Shown here: positions 5,943-9,057 of the stretch, one piece after another
Position numbering within the stretch: position 1 is the stretch's first letter
How the letters are laid out: each line of letters begins with the position of its first letter
NCBI GenBank assembly: GCA_024640385.1
Contig: JAHEFC010000151.1
Location: 1-9,057, forward strand
Length of the DNA stretch: 9,057 nucleotides
Source: Sphingobacteriales bacterium
Lineage (GTDB): Bacteria > Bacteroidota > Bacteroidia > Chitinophagales > Chitinophagaceae
Reading direction: 5' to 3'
Program-made: the position numbers and the translations under genes
Notes under the pieces: model-generated
Told to the model about the DNA's origin: nothing
Databases searched by the model: none
The model's input: only the letters and a program-made list of their open reading frames with translations

Positions 5943-6990
5943 TCATTTCCAGCAGCTTCCTGGAATCTTCCTTATCCTGTGTGAATATTTTCACGCCCTC
6001 ACGGAATGATGGATAAGGTACACCTCTTTTGTGGTTCATACGGCTGATCTTCTCCAGAATATTCCAGTGGCGTATGATCTCCCTGACAGCAAAAAAAACC
6101 GAATGATCAGGATCATACATATGTGTGGGTTCAGCCCCGGCACCATTGAGTTCTATTACCGAAAACTTCTCTCCTCTTTTCAGCTCTTCCAGGCTGTTAT
6201 ACCTGATGTCAAAACGACCGAAATAAAACCCTTCGATCCGTTTGCTCAGCTTATCAATTGTTGCAGTCAGTTCCTGATCTATCCATGCCGATCTATCCAG
6301 GAACTTAGAGCCCCTGGCGTGATTCCCAATCTCGGAAAGCACTACTTCTTCCCCGTTTGCAGGAACAGAAGAAAGATGCTCACGGTGAATGGTCTCAAGG
6401 CTGGACAGGTACATGATGCTTCTCTTGTCTTTTTTGATCAGGGTATGGAGACTGTCTTTTCCATTACCCCTGACCGTGAGAAACTGTTTGCTGACTATCC
6501 CGGTAAGCCTGCCCTGCTCTTCATTGGGAAAACGATGATAAAATATGCCAACTTCAAGGGGATAATCCACATACTCCTGCAAGTGAAAATCCAGGGTGGC
6601 TTTTTTTGTATAGGCAATCACTTCTTCCAGGGATCTGAGGATCTTTACACCTCTTCCCCTTCCACCTATATCGGGTTTCCCTACCAAAGGCAGGGAAAAT
6701 CTCCCTGCTTCAACACCTTCCAGCACCTTTTGTGCCGAAGTCCCCACCTGGAAATGCAGGGTACGGGGATAGGCGTCTTTAGGAAGGATCTCATGGATAT
6801 CTTTCTTTGACTCTCCAATAAGGCCTCCGTTTTTGATGCAGGGATTAGAAGCTGTGAAAAAGAAAAAGGAACGGGCCCTCAGCCAGAAGAATGCGAGTGC
6901 AGGAAGGGTCCATACATAAACCGCTTCAAATGGCCAGTACTCCCAGTTGAATAGCCTGATAAAAAAAGGATGATGGAAGAGTTTTCTCAT
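5935..6990 (-). CDS. ATP-grasp protein, D-Ala-D-Ala-ligase-like
   Basis: This encodes 351 residues. ATP-grasp enzymes join a carboxylate to an amine or thiol using ATP through an acylphosphate. Visible motifs are KPDIGGRGRGV (105-115) in the nucleotide-binding loop region, a QEYVDYPLEVGIF stretch (138-150) typical of the adenine-contacting hinge, GNHARGSKFLD (222-232), and the metal-binding FGRFDIRYNS (257-266) and IELNGAGAEPTH (279-290), where D261, E280 and N282 are the likely metal ligands. The first 50 residues are unlike a canonical Ddl N-terminal domain: they hold NWEYWPF and a hydrophobic stretch (about 22-46) ending LRARSFFFF, perhaps a membrane association. The substrate is unknown, and cell-wall Ddl itself is unlikely. 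Its ATG overlaps the NRDE stop as ATGA and its end overlaps the LysE start, so it belongs to a coupled operon. Confidence 0.85.
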   Translation of the reverse strand: MRKLFHHPFFIRLFNWEYWPFEAVYVWTLPALAFFWLRARSFFFFTASNPCIKNGGLIGESKKDIHEILPKDAYPRTLHFQVGTSAQKVLEGVEAGRFSLPLVGKPDIGGRGRGVKILRSLEEVIAYTKKATLDFHLQEYVDYPLEVGIFYHRFPNEEQGRLTGIVSKQFLTVRGNGKDSLHTLIKKDKRSIMYLSSLETIHREHLSSVPANGEEVVLSEIGNHARGSKFLDRSAWIDQELTATIDKLSKRIEGFYFGRFDIRYNSLEELKRGEKFSVIELNGAGAEPTHMYDPDHSVFFAVREIIRHWNILEKISRMNHKRGVPYPSFREGVKIFTQDKEDSRKLLEMSE

Positions 6991-7721
6991 CGTTGATCTG
7001 CTCCTGCTGATTGTCGGAAATTCAATTCAATACATGATCTCCGTTTATTTTTCACATCAAGATAAACCATCTCTCCCCTGGTTCTGGAAAGTTGCAGGCC
7101 CGTGATACTGACAGTGAATACGTAACCATTCCGGTTCATCAGCAGGTCATTGTGGGAATCTCCTTCACCAGTAAATTGGTGAAACTCGAGGATCTCAGGC
7201 AACCCCGGCCCAGGATGCTTTTCCAGCCACTGGTCAAACCACTGCCTTCTTTTACCTCTGATGGTTTCATCGTAAAGCGTTACTGACGACCAAATATGTG
7301 GTTGATTTCCATCTTTTTCATTAAAATGTTTTTGCCGGCCATCCCAAATGCACTCAAACAGTCTTTCATTGTCCCAGACAATGGCGGTAAAAGGTTCAAT
7401 ATTGTCCAGTATTACAGCTTTGAACTCATCGGATGCATGTTCAGCATCGATGAGGTCGAGTAAAATATTACCCCTGCTTTTACGATAGGGAGGGGCGGGA
7501 GTATGCGCAGACAATCCTCCGTTTAAAAATACTATTGCATTTCCATTGGCATGCATTGCTATCCATGTGCCACCTGCATCGGCATCTTTCGGAAATACGA
7601 TGTCCCCGGATGGAAATTGATAGGCCCTGGGGGGGATGGCATCGGAACGGTAATGTTTTTCGTCCCGGTTGGATACCAGGCAGGCACCCTGACCCGAAGG
7701 GATAAAGGTTACTGTGCACAT
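6987..7721 (-). CDS. NRDE family protein (TANGO2-like, Ntn-hydrolase-like)
   Basis: This encodes 244 residues. It starts MCTVTFIP and carries the signature NRDE at 18-21, the hallmark of the NRDE/TANGO2 family (family size about 230-280). C2 following the initiator Met suggests an N-terminal-nucleophile hydrolase after Met removal, as proposed for the family; the activity is not proven. Animal members (TANGO2, HRG-9) have been linked to heme handling; bacterial functions are unclear. Residues 50-69 (GGTWIAMHANGNAIVFLNGG) continue the conserved core. The start at 7721 is fixed by the MC motif. It overlaps the end of the DinB gene by 13 bp and the ATP-grasp start by 4 bp (ATGA), placing it second in the operon. 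A run of seven C residues (coding strand) occurs near codons 30-32. Confidence 0.88.
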   Translation of the reverse strand: MCTVTFIPSGQGACLVSNRDEKHYRSDAIPPRAYQFPSGDIVFPKDADAGGTWIAMHANGNAIVFLNGGLSAHTPAPPYRKSRGNILLDLIDAEHASDEFKAVILDNIEPFTAIVWDNERLFECIWDGRQKHFNEKDGNQPHIWSSVTLYDETIRGKRRQWFDQWLEKHPGPGLPEILEFHQFTGEGDSHNDLLMNRNGYVFTVSITGLQLSRTRGEMVYLDVKNKRRSCIELNFRQSAGADQR

Positions 7722-8209
7722 GACTTCTTATACTTGATGGTCGCAGAAGCCAGGCCAAAACCTTCTGGCAGTTCAAGGTCTTTAAGTTCCTTCAGGCCAA
7801 CCCTGATCAACGCCATATGATGTATGGTATGTTCCAGATTGTAAACTATTTCCCTGTAATAATTCGTTTTGAACTGCATTAGTTCAGTGGAATCATCATC
7901 GTATACACCCTCAAGCACCAGGCTCCTGTCATCTCTTTGCAAATCCCGGCTGATGGTGCCAAGCAGGTCAATAGCCAGGTACTTATCCGTTTCGATAGCC
8001 CTGTCCCGTTTGCGATTCTCATAATTTACCACACCGGTGTTGTACCCGTTCTCAAGGCATTGGAACATCTCAATGATATGCCTTACATGCTGCCCAATAG
8101 TTGAATCTGAAAGATTAGCACAGGGCTGAATATATTGTTCCGGGGTTAACTGATCCAGGGATAAAGACAATTGGGTAAATACATTATTTACGGCATGTTG
8201 CAATTGCAT
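7709..8209 (-). CDS. DinB-like superfamily protein
   Basis: This encodes 166 residues, the usual size for the DinB/YfiT four-helix bundle. Candidate metal ligands are in the expected places: GQHVRHIIE with H41 and H44 in the second helix, and LEHTIHHM with H127, H130 and H131 in the fourth, giving the family's H...HxxxH set. Members include bacillithiol transferases and mycothiol-dependent enzymes, but most Bacteroidota copies have no known role, so only the fold is called. It is the first gene of the minus-strand cluster and overlaps the NRDE gene by 13 bp, the NRDE ATG lying in its last codons. The ATG at 8209 starts the first helix; no Shine-Dalgarno motif or clear -7 box was found upstream. 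Confidence 0.85.
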   Translation of the reverse strand: MQLQHAVNNVFTQLSLSLDQLTPEQYIQPCANLSDSTIGQHVRHIIEMFQCLENGYNTGVVNYENRKRDRAIETDKYLAIDLLGTISRDLQRDDRSLVLEGVYDDDSTELMQFKTNYYREIVYNLEHTIHHMALIRVGLKELKDLELPEGFGLASATIKYKKSCAQ

Positions 8210-8329
8210 CAGTCAGTACTTTTTATTAACAAGCGTTTGTTTCGTTTGGATTCGCAATATATACTCAAATTCTTTCTCTATGAAATGAAGCTCCACCATC
8301 CATGCCCTTCTCCATTTATGTACAATCCC

Positions 8330-8368
8330 CCGGTTCCTGCCAGGTTCAACAGGAAAACTGAAAACCGG
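8330..8368. repeat. Imperfect nested inverted repeat upstream of the CCG gene
   Basis: CCGGTT (8330-8335) is inverted as AACCGG (8363-8368), and inside it TTCCTG (8334-8339) is inverted as CAGGAA (8350-8355). The two stems share bases 8334-8335, and one side carries extra unpaired bases, so the hairpin is imperfect. It sits in the 208-bp non-coding region between the divergent DinB and CCG genes, 27 bp before a -7 box. Function is unknown. Confidence 0.3.
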
Positions 8369-8394
8369 AATGAACTGAAGTGGCCCTTCTTCTT

Positions 8395-8402
8395 TATATT
8401 TG
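8395..8402 (+). promoter_or_regulatory. -7 box for the CCG-domain Fe-S gene
   Basis: TATATTTG matches the Bacteroidota TAnnTTTG consensus exactly and lies 15 bp before the ATG at 8418. No TTG was found at the usual distance upstream (CTG at 8375-8377 is the nearest candidate). The box suggests that this gene has its own promoter, as expected from its isolation behind an opposite-strand cluster. Confidence 0.45.
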
Positions 8403-8417
8403 AATCAAAGACTCCAT

Positions 8418-9057
8418 ATGCAAATCCCGATCATGGCGGACCTTATTGCTCAGGGAAAAACACCTGATATCCTGTTCTGGGTGGGTTGTGCAGGCAGTTT
8501 CGACCAGAGAGCTCAAAAGATCACCCGGGCCTTCGCGACCATACTCAACAAATTGGACATCAGCTACGCCATTCTGGGAAAAGAGGAATCCTGTACCGGA
8601 GATCCTGTTCGCAGGGCGGGGAATGAATTCATGTTCCAGATGATGGCTTATCAGAATATCCACCTTTTGAATCAGTACAACGTCAAAAAGATCGTCACCA
8701 CATGCCCGCATTGCTTCAATATTCTTAAAAACGAATATGCGGAACTGGGTGGCCATTATGAAGTCATGCACCACAGCAGCTTTTTGCAAAGCCTGATCAA
8801 TGAAGGTCGCATCAAACTCAAGGGAGGAGGAAGTTTCAAAGGACAAAGGATCACTTATCATGATTCCTGTTACCTGGGCCGTGCCAATGGGATCTATGAA
8901 GCCCCTCGTGAAGTGCTCGAGATCCTTGATGCTGAATTGGTGGAAATGAAAAGATGCCGGTCGAATGGCCTCTGCTGTGGAGCGGGCGGGGCCCAGATGT
9001 TCAAAGAAGAAGAAAAAGGCACCAAAAGAGTGAACCAGGAGCGGGCCGACGAGGCTA
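8418..9057 (+). CDS. CCG-domain (Fe-S)-binding protein, HdrB/GlcF-like (partial)
   Basis: The frame is open from ATG 8418 to the window end: 213 residues of a protein usually near 260. It starts [14 protein letters not shown], a typical opening for this group in Bacteroidota. Two cysteine-rich repeats are visible: WVGCAG with C24, then ESCTGDP with C59 and CPHC at C96/C99; then HDSCYLGR with C151, followed by C180 and GLCCGAGG with C186/C187. This is the CCG-domain pattern of heterodisulfide reductase subunit B, GlcF and LutA, which hold a (non-)cubane [4Fe-4S] centre for two-electron or disulfide-type chemistry. It is soluble and probably docks on the membrane Fe-S protein at 3932-5248. The 3' end, with any last CPxC, lies outside the window. 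In-frame ATG at 8433 is a weaker alternative start. Confidence 0.9.
   Translation, partial: MQIPIMADLIAQGKTPDILFWVGCAGSFDQRAQKITRAFATILNKLDISYAILGKEESCTGDPVRRAGNEFMFQMMAYQNIHLLNQYNVKKIVTTCPHCFNILKNEYAELGGHYEVMHHSSFLQSLINEGRIKLKGGGSFKGQRITYHDSCYLGRANGIYEAPREVLEILDAELVEMKRCRSNGLCCGAGGAQMFKEEEKGTKRVNQERADEA

Noticed and set aside
6031..6810. 259-codon plus-strand open frame
   Set aside because: It lies wholly antisense to the ATP-grasp gene, whose motifs are intact, and its translation shows no recognisable domain.
7629..7635. Seven-G run (C run on the coding strand) as a phase-variable tract in the NRDE gene
   Set aside because: The frame is intact and seven bases is short for slippage switching; it also encodes an ordinary I-P-P segment.
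8210..8417. Possible small gene or RNA in the 208-bp divergent region
   Set aside because: The open frame through it reads into the CCG gene in the wrong frame with low-complexity residues; apart from weak dyads (8229-8240, 8330-8368) and a -7 box nothing is supported.
8394..8861. 155-codon minus-strand open frame
   Set aside because: It is antisense to the CCG-domain gene, whose cysteine motifs prove the plus-strand frame.

Overview
The window looks like chromosomal DNA from a member of the Bacteroidota, probably a Chitinophagaceae-like lineage. This rests on the protein repertoire (a DUF2279 protein, a membrane Fe-S protein plus a CCG-domain partner, and a D-Ala-D-Ala-ligase-like ATP-grasp protein with a WEYWPF-type N-terminus), on starts without Shine-Dalgarno sequences, and on several upstream boxes matching the Bacteroidota -7 consensus TAnnTTTG. 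The taxonomic call is inference; there is no rRNA or other marker here. No tRNA, rRNA, CRISPR array, insertion sequence or phage gene was seen.

Layout. Bases 1-518 (+) hold the tail of a BON-domain protein and a complete small BON-like/LysM protein, 10 bp apart. Bases 502-611 hold two strong palindromes and a short 9-bp-periodic repeat between this pair and a convergent phospho-sugar mutase (636-2360, -). An 88-bp divergent region with a 15-bp palindrome leads to a secreted DUF2279 protein (2449-3378, +). That gene abuts a PyrR-like phosphoribosyltransferase (3379-3882, -) so closely that both stop codons lie in one TGATCA. After a 49-bp divergent region comes a membrane protein with two [4Fe-4S] motifs (3932-5248, +). 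A compact minus-strand cluster follows, with transcription order DinB-like, NRDE/TANGO2-like, ATP-grasp ligase-like and LysE-type transporter (8209 down to 5274), every junction overlapping. The last gene (8418 to the window end, +) is a CCG-domain Fe-S protein cut by the window edge.

How the genes may work together. The mutase, DUF2279, phosphoribosyltransferase and BON/LysM genes look like independent housekeeping or envelope functions. The two Fe-S proteins look like the membrane and soluble halves of a heterodisulfide-reductase/GlcF-like or ETF:quinone-oxidoreductase-like electron-transfer complex, here split by the four-gene cluster on the other strand. That cluster is the most interesting part: a ligase-like enzyme, an Ntn-hydrolase-like protein, a DinB-fold protein and an exporter, all translationally overlapping, which suggests one uncharacterised small-molecule or peptide pathway.
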